Shown: positions 7,999 to 15,752 of the stretch, in pieces
Layout: each line of letters begins with the position of its first letter
How positions within the stretch are numbered: the first letter of the stretch is position 1
From: Ruminococcaceae bacterium UBA3329
GTDB taxonomy: Bacteria > Bacillota > Clostridia > Oscillospirales > Acutalibacteraceae
Assembly: GCA_002361875.1 (NCBI GenBank)
Contig: DERX01000007.1
Location: forward strand, 1 to 27,449
DNA length: 27,449 bases
Direction: 5' to 3'
The notes under the pieces: model-generated
Database searches by the model: none
Told to the model about the DNA's origin: nothing
The model's input: the letters and a program-made list of their open reading frames with translations, nothing else
Made by a program: the position numbers and the translations under genes

Positions 7999-8085
7999 AT
8001 GACCGAAACGGAGATTGATAAAATGCTGAAATGCGGCAAAATGGTTCGTAATTTAAGCTACTTTCCGCAGATTTTATGCAAATGA
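7999..8085 (+). other. Short open frame, possible gene remnant
   Basis: A 28-codon frame (MTETEIDKMLKCGKMVRN...) opens 25 bp after the acetyltransferase stop, and the frame stays open from 7981. Codon use resembles the neighbours, but there is no good ribosome-binding site and the peptide is not recognised. It may be a decayed C-terminal or N-terminal fragment or chance. The next feature is the shared terminator. Confidence 0.2.
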
Positions 8086-8101
8086 AACAACAGTCTAAAA
8101 G

Positions 8102-8130
8102 CAGTGGGTCGGAAATAAACCGACCCACTT
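8102..8130. terminator. Bidirectional hairpin between convergent genes
   Basis: AGTGGGTCGG (8103-8112) pairs perfectly with CCGACCCACT (8120-8129) around a 7-base loop. It lies between the plus-strand acetyltransferase and the minus-strand alpha-galactosidase. The T-runs are short on both sides (TTTT), so efficiency is uncertain. Confidence 0.6.
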
Positions 8131-8147
8131 AAATTTTGCTTAAATAT

Positions 8148-9685
8148 TTATTTTATCTCTTCGAGAATTATAATTTCGTTGTAATCGACGCCTCTGATAT
8201 GAAGAGGAATACCCACATTCATAAGGTATGCGCCGCTTTTTTCGTAGGTATTATTTTGTATTGTAAGCCTGTAACGCTTGTTTTCGTCGAGTCCGTCAAA
8301 GCAAATAGGAATTCTCTTTTTGTAAAATCTTGTGCCGTTTGCAAGCAGGAACGCAACACTTTTTGATTTATCCTCAGTCACATACTGATTGAGTAAGACC
8401 TCGTCCTTTTCAATATCAAGTATTCTGTACAAATCACCGAACTGAACAATGTCACGTATTTCCTTATACAGCGCAATGTTCTTTTTGCATATTTGCAAAT
8501 CCTCATCGCTGTATTTTGTGAGATTACCGCCTATGCCGAGTGAACCCTGCATTGCAACGGCAAAGCGAAAGTCAAGTGAGCATGGCTTGTTTATGCCCTC
8601 AATGTCAGTTACCCAAGCACGCATTGCCTTGGTAGGTCTTAAAAGCGAACAGCCCTTTTGAATAGTCATTCTGTCAATGCCGTCAGTATTGTCGCTCGTC
8701 CAGAACATATCGAAATGCCCCAGTGCGCCTAGGTCCGAGCGGCCGCCGCCCGAACAGCAGCTTTCGATTGTAACACCCGGGTGCTTTGCTTTTAGCCTAT
8801 CAACAATGTCATAAACGGCTTTAGTGTGCAAATACCAAAGCATTTTCGGCGCTTCAAGATTTTCCGCCCCCGTTTCGGAGAGCGCTCTGTTCATATCCCA
8901 TTTAAAATATTTAATGTTGTTTTCGGTAAGAAGCGTATCAAGAAGATTAAAAATATACTCCTGAACATCTTCTCTTGTCATATTCAGCACAAGCTGATTT
9001 CTAAGCTCGTGCGCCGTTCTGTGAGGGTAATGATAAGCCCAGTCGGGATGTGCACGGAACAAATCGCTGTCGGGATTTACCATTTCGGGTTCAACCCACA
9101 AGCCGAAGTCCATTCCAAGAGAATTCACCTTTTCTATAAGCTCCGTAAGTCCGTTCGGGAATTTGTCCTTATTTACAAACCAGTCACCAAGTCCTGCACG
9201 GTCGTCATTACGCATGCCGAACCAACCGTCATCCATTACAAAAAGCTCAACACCCATTTCGGCGGCTTTTTCCGCAAGAGCGCACTGGTTTTCGCTGTTC
9301 ACATCAAAATAGGTTGCCTCCCAAGAATTGTAAAGCACCGGGAGCGGCGTTTTGTTATAAGGCTTCGGGAAAATATAATCAATCGCAAACCTGTTCATTT
9401 GTCTTGACATTTCGCCGAATCCGCAGGTGTATCCGAAAAATTTGCTTTAAGCGCACATTCACGGTACATTGTCGAGCCGAACACGGTGTATTCCTGTGTA
9501 ATCTCGTCAAGCACTGTATTATGCGAGTTTTCGCCGTTATTATAGTCAATTTCATAATCGTTTACATCGCATTTTTTGCCCCAATAAACATGGCGGTTGC
9601 ACCCTGTGTTATCAATCCCGATTACGTAATGCGTATTTTCGGTTTCAATAACAAAAATCTTATCCCTGCATATAATTTTGCTCAT
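8148..9685 (-). pseudogene. GH36 alpha-galactosidase, broken by internal deletion and frameshift
   Basis: Two overlapping frames make one damaged GH36 gene. The 5' piece (9395-9685, 96 aa, good GGAG site) is the start of the N-terminal beta-sandwich and matches the family up to TMYRECALKANFSD, then runs into an off-frame tail. The 3' piece (8148-9410, 420 aa) starts at family segment GFGEMSRQMNRF and carries the whole barrel: NSWEATYF, MDDGWFG, the nucleophile motif KWDMNR (about 171-175), CCSGGGR, the acid/base motif TSDNTD (about 238-243) and the C-terminal beta domain. GH36 enzymes have about 730 residues; here about 516 remain, so roughly 200-230 residues of the N-terminal domain are missing. 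Third gene of the sugar operon. A sequencing or assembly error could mimic the frameshift but hardly the deletion. Hydrolysis of melibiose/raffinose-type alpha-galactosides was the ancestral role. Confidence 0.85.
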
Positions 9686-9718
9686 AGCTTTCTCCGAATA
9701 ATTTATATTTTAATAATA

Positions 9719-11083
9719 TCAGGTCAAATTAAGCGTTGCGTTGTAATCGTCAATACCGTAATTGCCTGCTGTATTTTTCAGAATGTCAAACAAATCCGCC
9801 TTTTTTCCGTCAACACAATTAAGATTTACTTTTTTGAAAACGAAATTGAATCTCTTGATAAATTTAATAAACACATCGCCCTTTGCAGTGCCCTCTTTAA
9901 AGGTTTGGTTACCTTCAAAAATACCCCTTACCAGCTCTGCGGCATAATTTTTCAAAAGCATTTTCTTAATTGATTTGTCACATTTTATAAGCAATAGTCT
10001 GCACAAACCGCCTACGGTGATTTTATTTATTATTCTGCCGACAAATTTTACAATCGGGTATATCCCCTTTTTGCCGTCAGCGCCGAAGCGCCGGAGCAGT
10101 CTTTCGGGATTGTACTGCATATCGTCAAGCATATTAAGTATCATTGAATCGAACAAATCGGAAAGATACTGCTTGCATTCTTTGCCGTTTGTATCCCACT
10201 CAAAATCGGGAGTTTCAATAGTCTTTATAATAGCTTTACTTTCGGGCGTAATTGTCACAAGGCGCATAACGGCGGGGTCGGCAATAACCGAGCCTGTGCA
10301 TACATCATAAAGCTTATTGCCCTTTTCCGTTATTTTTTCATTTATGCTGTGATTGTGCATATGCCCCGTGAAAACAAGATGCACACCCTCATCGGCAAGC
10401 ATCGTTGTAACTTTGTCGCTTTCTCTTTGAACAGCGGACGGAACAACAGAAAAAATCGGCTGACCGGGTAAAAGAGGATAATGGTTCATTGCAAACATTA
10501 TCTGCCCGTCATCTCTCGCCTTTTTGGTTTGTTCCTTTATCCATTTAATATGGCTCTCATCAAAGCGCCTTTGTCCGTCGTCCGCACCGTCATTGTTAAG
10601 AGCTAACAGCCTTACTCCGTCACAAAGCTGTGCAACATAGGACAAATGCTGTCTGTCAAAAGCAAGAGCGTCCTTAAATCCGAATTCATAATACAAATCG
10701 AAAAGCTCGTCACGCCTTGTCGGTTCGGGAATAAGTCTTCCGCTTTCGTCAAATGCAAAACAGGAGTCATCCTCATTTTTAAAGTCATGGTCGGCAGTTA
10801 CAACATAGACCTTTTTACCCGATTCTTTAAGTTCATTTAACAGCTTAATAAACTCAATATGGCTTTCCTTTTCGCCGTTAAATGACAAATCACCTGCGAT
10901 AAGAACAGTATCCGCTCCGTCTGCATTTTTAAGCCATTCAAAAACAGAACGGTTAATGCTTTCCGTTTCGGCAAAGCATTTCTGCTCAAACCGCATAAAT
11001 TCATCGTACTCTTTTCCCCTTGCCCCCAGGGAGTTTTTGAAAAAATGCGTGTCTGTTATTAAATAAAAGCTAAAGTTTTCCAT
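9719..11083 (-). CDS. Calcineurin-like metallophosphoesterase
   Basis: A 454-residue protein with the dinuclear-metal phosphoesterase core in its first 250 residues: DTH at 11-13, AGDL at 63-66, MNHYP (His201) and TGHMH at 239-243. The third motif, normally GNHD/E, reads TADHD at 96-100, replacing the usual Asn ligand with Asp. The remaining 200 residues are an unrecognised C-terminal region rich in Lys, Asn and hydrophobics. No signal peptide is present. It begins 5 bp after the symporter stop and is followed 33 bp later by the alpha-galactosidase, so all three are one transcript. A phosphodiester or phosphosugar substrate is possible; nothing in the sequence fixes it. Confidence 0.8.
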   Translation of the reverse strand: MENFSFYLITDTHFFKNSLGARGKEYDEFMRFEQKCFAETESINRSVFEWLKNADGADTVLIAGDLSFNGEKESHIEFIKLLNELKESGKKVYVVTADHDFKNEDDSCFAFDESGRLIPEPTRRDELFDLYYEFGFKDALAFDRQHLSYVAQLCDGVRLLALNNDGADDGQRRFDESHIKWIKEQTKKARDDGQIMFAMNHYPLLPGQPIFSVVPSAVQRESDKVTTMLADEGVHLVFTGHMHNHSINEKITEKGNKLYDVCTGSVIADPAVMRLVTITPESKAIIKTIETPDFEWDTNGKECKQYLSDLFDSMILNMLDDMQYNPERLLRRFGADGKKGIYPIVKFVGRIINKITVGGLCRLLLIKCDKSIKKMLLKNYAAELVRGIFEGNQTFKEGTAKGDVFIKFIKRFNFVFKKVNLNCVDGKKADLFDILKNTAGNYGIDDYNATLNLT

Positions 11084-11088
11084 ATCAT

Positions 11089-12555
11089 TTATTCCGCTGT
11101 ATTGCTGTTGCCCTGCGATTTTGCGAGCTGTTCACGTTTCTCTAAAACAGCATTGTGAACATCTTCCTTGGTTTTGCCCGTCAATTTGTAGAAGAAGAAC
11201 GGAACGCCTGCAAGGAACATCATTATTCCGTGGAAAATTGTATAGAAGAAAAGAAGCAATACCTTAGTGTCAAGCGACTGTTCAAGATAAACAAGACCTT
11301 CAGCCGTTTCCAATGGACGGATATATCCGATAAGCGAATCTGCGTCAAAAAGAATCTGCGGAGCAATAGCACCTGCAACGGCACTGCTGATTGTTGTGCC
11401 TATGCCGATAACAAACGGAAGCGATGCGTCAAGGCGTTTGCCGTTAGTCTGAAGCTCAAGCGACTCAAGCACGTCAGCCTGAAACATTGTCGGGAGAAGA
11501 TTTGACGCTCCGAACTGAATACCTATAAGGAACAGTGCAATGACAAATAAAATCTGCAAAATACCGCTTCCATTTTTGAAATATAAATAGCCTGCGCCGA
11601 ACGCAACTGTATTGATGATTACTGAATAAATACCGCTTGCGATATAAAGAACTCTTGAGTTAAATTTCTTCAAAAGGAAATTGATTACGAGCATACCTAC
11701 CGCAGTACCTATACCCGTGGGCAGTCCGAAAAACAGAAATTTCGACGGGCTTCCCAAAAGTGCAACTGCAAGGTAAATTCCCATATATGTTGCAATATTT
11801 CTGAATGTTTTAAGAAAATCCGAAGCAATAATTGTCCACGCATATTTATTTTTAAGAACATCAAGAATGCCTACAAGCGGATTTTTTCTTTCCTGTGCAC
11901 AGACAACTCTTTCTTTAACAAGCTTCATAGCAAGAAGCATTGAAACTATTCCGCAGGCACTGCAAAGAGATGCACCCACAATGTACTGTAAAGCAAGATT
12001 GTTTTTCCAAATAATGTTAAGCACAAGCACAACAACGAGCGGTGCGGAGTTGCCGATCGCAGAGGAAATACTTCTGAATGAAATAACACTGTCACGCTCT
12101 TCAAGATTAGATGTCATAAAGTTTGCAACCATATTCAGACAGCCGCAGAAGTTGGTAGCTACCGTCCAACCGATAGCGACTATTAAAAGATATGCTAAAA
12201 GTGCATTACCCGAAAGAGCCGACGGAGCGACAAAAGTGAGAACAAGCAAAATGCCTGCCGGAACGGTTGAGAATATTATAAGCGGACGGAATTTACCCGA
12301 TTTAGACGGTTTTCTGCCGTCAATATACATTGATATAAAGAAATTGATTATAAATCCTGCAATGGGAAGAACCGTGTTATAAATTGATATGTAATCCTTA
12401 TGAATTTGCAATACATCAGAAAGATAGTTGTTTCTGTAATTGCCCACCATACCCGTCATCATCGTATAAAAGAAAACCGATGCGACATACATAATAAATT
12501 CAGGCTTTTTAACGTATTTTTGATTGCCTGTTGCTGTTATTGTGTTTTCTGCCAT
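11089..12555 (-). CDS. MFS/GPH-family sugar:cation symporter (MelB-like)
   Basis: Inner-membrane transporter of the glycoside-pentoside-hexuronide family, importing a sugar or glycoside with a cation. The 488-residue protein has about twelve hydrophobic segments, cytoplasmic loops with DGRKPSKSGKFRP (the conserved loop 2-3 motif) and LEERDSVISFRSISSA after TM4. The start ATG has a GAGG site nine bases upstream. It is first in a minus-strand operon with the phosphoesterase and alpha-galactosidase, which points to alpha-galactosides such as melibiose as substrate, by inference. A sigma-A promoter and a 22-bp palindrome precede it, so it is probably repressed by the divergent GntR-type regulator. 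Confidence 0.87.
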   Translation of the reverse strand: MAENTITATGNQKYVKKPEFIMYVASVFFYTMMTGMVGNYRNNYLSDVLQIHKDYISIYNTVLPIAGFIINFFISMYIDGRKPSKSGKFRPLIIFSTVPAGILLVLTFVAPSALSGNALLAYLLIVAIGWTVATNFCGCLNMVANFMTSNLEERDSVISFRSISSAIGNSAPLVVVLVLNIIWKNNLALQYIVGASLCSACGIVSMLLAMKLVKERVVCAQERKNPLVGILDVLKNKYAWTIIASDFLKTFRNIATYMGIYLAVALLGSPSKFLFFGLPTGIGTAVGMLVINFLLKKFNSRVLYIASGIYSVIINTVAFGAGYLYFKNGSGILQILFVIALFLIGIQFGASNLLPTMFQADVLESLELQTNGKRLDASLPFVIGIGTTISSAVAGAIAPQILFDADSLIGYIRPLETAEGLVYLEQSLDTKVLLLFFYTIFHGIMMFLAGVPFFFYKLTGKTKEDVHNAVLEKREQLAKSQGNSNTAE

Positions 12556-12595
12556 AAACCATTACCTCTTTTTTCATATTTTGCCGAATTTTGTC

Positions 12596-12617
12596 TTTAA
12601 ATGGTATATCATTTAAA
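12596..12617. promoter_or_regulatory. Operator palindrome (site 1) in the symporter leader
   Basis: TTTAAATG-N6-CATTTAAA is a 22-bp near-perfect palindrome centred on TATA. It lies 12-33 bases downstream of the predicted start of the symporter mRNA, a classic repressor position. It shares the core TGRTATATCATTTA with site 2 at the regulator promoter. Confidence 0.6.
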
Positions 12618-12635
12618 GCAGCAATTTATAATTAA

Positions 12636-12665
12636 AGAATATCATTTTTAAATATACACTGTCAA
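12636..12665 (-). promoter_or_regulatory. Probable sigma-A promoter of the sugar operon
   Basis: On the minus strand TTGACA (12665-12660) and TATTCT (12641-12636) have an 18-bp spacer. The transcript would start near 12629 and run through operator site 1 before the symporter gene. Confidence 0.6.
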
Positions 12666-12700
12666 TTCACATTCTCAATAAAAAAGCACAAGGATTTTTG

Positions 12701-12731
12701 TTGACAATTTAATTGATTTGATATATCATTT
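12701..12731 (+). promoter_or_regulatory. Regulator promoter overlapped by operator site 2
   Basis: TTGACA (12701-12706) and TATCAT (12724-12729) are 17 bp apart. The imperfect palindrome ATTTGATATATCATTT (12716-12731) covers the -10 box and resembles site 1. A protein bound here would block the promoter, implying autoregulation. Predicted transcription starts only 0-10 bases before the GTG start codons. Confidence 0.6.
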
Positions 12732-12745
12732 ATACGGTGATTAGT

Positions 12746-13825
12746 GTGAAGCTTTATGAAAAAATATACAATGGGTTGAAACAGCGTATAGAGTCAGGCG
12801 AATTCAGCGGCGGCAAGCTTTTACCGACAGAGAAAAGCCTTCAGGAAGAATTCGGCGTCAGCAGAATAACCGTAAAACAGGCATACGCAAAACTCAGTGA
12901 AGAGGGTCTGATAACACGTGTTGCCGGCAAGGGCACAATGCTTGCAGAAAAATTCGAAGCACACAAAAGCAAGCTTATAGGCGTTGTAATGTGCGATTTT
13001 GACTCAACCTTCGGCGAACGGCTCATTAAAAGCATTGAGGATAACGCCGAAAAACACGGTTACAGCATAGTAATAAAAAGGAGCTTCGACAATCACAAAA
13101 AGGAAATATGCGTCTTAAACGAGCTGACGGCTCTCGGCGTTGACGGAATTATTATTCAGAACTGCCACGGCGCATTTACCAAAAACCTTATTGAACTGTT
13201 TTTAAAGGACTTTCCTCTTATTTCGGTTGACCGTTATGCAAAGGGGCTTTCAATCCCCTCGGTTACATCGGACAACTTTTCCGCAAGCATAAGCGCAACC
13301 GAATATTTAATAAACAAAGGTCACGAAAAAATACTTCTTGCATCTGTCCCTTCTCAAAGCACATCAACACTTACCGAGCGTTTGGACGGTTTTAAACAGG
13401 CTCATATCAATTCCGAAATAATCTTATCGACAGAAAATTTTGTTCTTAACCTTAAAAGTCCCGTAACTAAAAACGAAAATGACATTAAGGCCGACATTGC
13501 ATTGCTTAAAAGCCATATAATGAAAAACAGAATTACAGCCATAGTGGCGGCGGAGCGTTTTGCCGCAGAGCTGTGTGCCAAAGCCGCCGCAGAACTCGGG
13601 TTGTCTTTCCCCAAAAACATTGAAATGATTTGCTTTGATTATGAAGACACTTTTCTTTCGCAAAGCAAATACACGCACATTCTCCAAGACGAAGAGAAAA
13701 TGGGCGCCGTTTGCGTTGAAATGCTGATTAAAAGGATAAATAATGAGAACATAACCCTTCGCAGTACCGTAAAATCAAAGCTGATTATCGGAAATTCAAC
13801 ATTTGACGGGGAACAGTCACAATAA
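12746..13825 (+). CDS. GntR-type regulator with LacI/periplasmic-binding-like sensor domain
   Basis: Transcription factor of the GntR-LacI hybrid (AraR-like) type. The N-terminal winged helix at about 1-70 contains LYEKIYNGLKQRIESG, LPTEKSLQEEFGVSRITVKQ and LITRVAGKGT. From about residue 75 a type I periplasmic-binding fold follows (IGVVMCDFDSTFGERLIKSI, VDGIIIQNCHGA, PLISVDRY, EYLINKGHEKILLAS), the expected sugar sensor. About 359 residues. GTG 12746 has GGTG four bases upstream; GTG 12737 is in frame three codons earlier but has no ribosome-binding site. It is divergent from the symporter operon, with matching operators on both promoters, so it probably represses that operon and itself until an alpha-galactoside binds. 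Confidence 0.87.
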   Translation: MKLYEKIYNGLKQRIESGEFSGGKLLPTEKSLQEEFGVSRITVKQAYAKLSEEGLITRVAGKGTMLAEKFEAHKSKLIGVVMCDFDSTFGERLIKSIEDNAEKHGYSIVIKRSFDNHKKEICVLNELTALGVDGIIIQNCHGAFTKNLIELFLKDFPLISVDRYAKGLSIPSVTSDNFSASISATEYLINKGHEKILLASVPSQSTSTLTERLDGFKQAHINSEIILSTENFVLNLKSPVTKNENDIKADIALLKSHIMKNRITAIVAAERFAAELCAKAAAELGLSFPKNIEMICFDYEDTFLSQSKYTHILQDEEKMGAVCVEMLIKRINNENITLRSTVKSKLIIGNSTFDGEQSQ

Positions 13826-13841
13826 AATACCGAGATAAAAA

Positions 13842-13871
13842 CACCGCCTTAATTTTCACTTTAAGGCGGTG
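13842..13871. terminator. Terminator between the regulator and the fucose operon
   Basis: CACCGCCTTAA (13842-13852) pairs exactly with TTAAGGCGGTG (13861-13871). On the minus strand five T follow directly, so it ends the fucose operon well. On the plus strand the T-tract is weaker (CTCTTTAGTATTT). Confidence 0.75.
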
Positions 13872-13942
13872 CTCTTTAGTATTTAATTTGTAATTCGGTT
13901 AGAACTTCGGACGGTACTCACCTGTCCATATTGCTTCGTTTT

Positions 13943-15727
13943 TTATTTATAAAGCGGGCCGTAGGTTGCGCAGGCACGGTAATCTGCTGACTGAGTGTCT
14001 TCAGTTCCGAAGGCTGACCATGCGTGCGGACGGAAAATCTTGCTCGCGTCAACATTGTGCATATTAACAGGAATGCGAAGCATTGAGGCAAGAGTAATCA
14101 AATCCGCACCCACATGACCGTAAACTGTTACGCCGTGGTTAGCGCCCCAATTTGCCATAACGCTGTAAACATCCTTAAATGCACCCTCGCCCGTAAGACG
14201 GGGAGCAAACCAAGTTGTGGGCCATGTGGGGTCGGTTCTCTTGTCAATTGTATTGTGAATTTCATCGGGTAAGTTTGCGGTATACCCTTCGGCAATCTGC
14301 ATAACAGGGCCGATGCCGTCCACAACATTTACTCGAAGCATTGTTACGGGCATCTCTGCCTTGCAGCGGAAATGGCTTGAAAATCCGCCGCCTCTGAAAT
14401 ACTGATAATTTGCTCTGCACCAATCGGTTGCGTCAAGGCAAGCCCTAATGTCAGCGTCGGTCATATCCCAGAACGGTTTCATACAGCCCTCTCCGTTTTC
14501 ATTTTTGGACGCTCCCGTGCCGTCAAGAGCCGTTGCTCCTGAATTTATAAGATGAATAAAGCCGTCTTTTGCTACGCCGTCGGGGCGAACTCCCGTTACA
14601 CGCTCGCAGGCATCAGGACTCCAATATGTGCGGACATCATGGAAGCAGGGTGCAGAATGTGAAACAAGTGTGCCGAGCATCATTGAAACACAGTTGAGAG
14701 TGTCATTTTCCGTTGCAAACGGTGTTGGCATTTTTCTGCCGTTCCAGTCAAATGTTGACGCCATAATCGCCTCAGTAAAGTCGGCATTCGGCAGCCAATC
14801 TGTCCACTGGCGCTGACCCTGGAAGCCGCCTGCAACAGCATTTCTGCCGAGAGCCTCCTCGTGCCAGCCCATTTCGTCAAGCTTTTTGTTGCCGTAAAGA
14901 ATATCACGGACTACAAGGGTCATTTTCGTGATAAACTCCCAATCCTTGTCGGCAGGAACAACCTTTGAACGCTTGATAATATCTGCCAAATCCTTACCTG
15001 CATTGCAGTCAAAGCCTTCAGGGCAATTCGCCTTAATCCAAGCGAGTGCTCTTTCATATTCGTCACGGTCATAAATTTCAAGGGTAATGCGTCTGATAAT
15101 TTCGGTCATATCAACCCATTCTGCACGGATTCCGAAATACTTTTGGAACATATCTGCATTGCAGTAAGAGCCTGCAATACCCATTGCAACTCCGCCGAGG
15201 TTAACATAAGCCTTATTTTTCATCCAGCCGACAGCAACAGCCGCCTTTGCAAAGCGCAAAATCTTTTCCTTTACATCATCGGGAACCGTGCGGTCGCTCA
15301 TATCCTGAACATCGTGACCGTAAATTGAAAATGCAGGCAAGCCTCTTTGTGCGTGAGCCGCCATAACCGCCGCAAGATAAACAGCGCCCGGGCGCTCCGT
15401 TCCGTTAAAGCCCCAAACTGCCTTAATTGTGTTCGGGTCCATATCAAAGGTTTCCGAACCATAGCACCAGCAAGGTGTAACGCTTAAGGTTGCCGTAACA
15501 TTTTTGTCGGCAAAATACTCTGCGCACTTTGCCGCTTCGGCACCGCCGCCTATTGTAGTGTTGCTGATAACACACTGAACGGGTGTGCCGTCAGGGTAAC
15601 GGAGATTGCTTTCAATTAACTCCTTTGCGGCATTAGCAAGCCCCATTGTCTGTTCTTCGAGACTCTCTCTGACTCCGCCCCAGCGGCCGTCAATGACGGG
15701 TCTTATTCCTATTCTCGGATATAACAT
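13943..15727 (-). CDS. fucI: L-fucose isomerase
   Basis: Cytoplasmic Mn-dependent ketol isomerase converting L-fucose to L-fuculose. The 594-residue protein is full length. Three residues line up with the metal/catalytic residues of E. coli FucI (Glu337, Asp361, His528) at a constant offset of three: Glu340 in FATEND, Asp364 in HDVRTYWS and His531 in GANHG. Other family segments are PCWCYGSETFDMDP and GAVYLAAVMAAHAQ. ATG 15727 has GGAGG eight bases upstream. It is the last gene of the operon, 25 bp after the kinase, although its reaction comes early in the pathway. Related isomerases can also accept D-arabinose. Confidence 0.95.
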   Translation of the reverse strand: MLYPRIGIRPVIDGRWGGVRESLEEQTMGLANAAKELIESNLRYPDGTPVQCVISNTTIGGGAEAAKCAEYFADKNVTATLSVTPCWCYGSETFDMDPNTIKAVWGFNGTERPGAVYLAAVMAAHAQRGLPAFSIYGHDVQDMSDRTVPDDVKEKILRFAKAAVAVGWMKNKAYVNLGGVAMGIAGSYCNADMFQKYFGIRAEWVDMTEIIRRITLEIYDRDEYERALAWIKANCPEGFDCNAGKDLADIIKRSKVVPADKDWEFITKMTLVVRDILYGNKKLDEMGWHEEALGRNAVAGGFQGQRQWTDWLPNADFTEAIMASTFDWNGRKMPTPFATENDTLNCVSMMLGTLVSHSAPCFHDVRTYWSPDACERVTGVRPDGVAKDGFIHLINSGATALDGTGASKNENGEGCMKPFWDMTDADIRACLDATDWCRANYQYFRGGGFSSHFRCKAEMPVTMLRVNVVDGIGPVMQIAEGYTANLPDEIHNTIDKRTDPTWPTTWFAPRLTGEGAFKDVYSVMANWGANHGVTVYGHVGADLITLASMLRIPVNMHNVDASKIFRPHAWSAFGTEDTQSADYRACATYGPLYK

Positions 15728-15752
15728 AATTTTTTCCTCCCAAAAATCTAAA

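Noticed and set aside
9395..9685. Independent small gene of 96 residues
   Set aside because: Its first 85 or so residues match the N-terminus of GH36 alpha-galactosidases and it abuts the rest of that gene, so it is the 5' piece of a pseudogene.
8826..9973. Two overlapping plus-strand frames of about 200 residues opposite the alpha-galactosidase and phosphoesterase
   Set aside because: Cys/His/Lys-rich composition typical of reverse-complement shadows; no start signals or domains.
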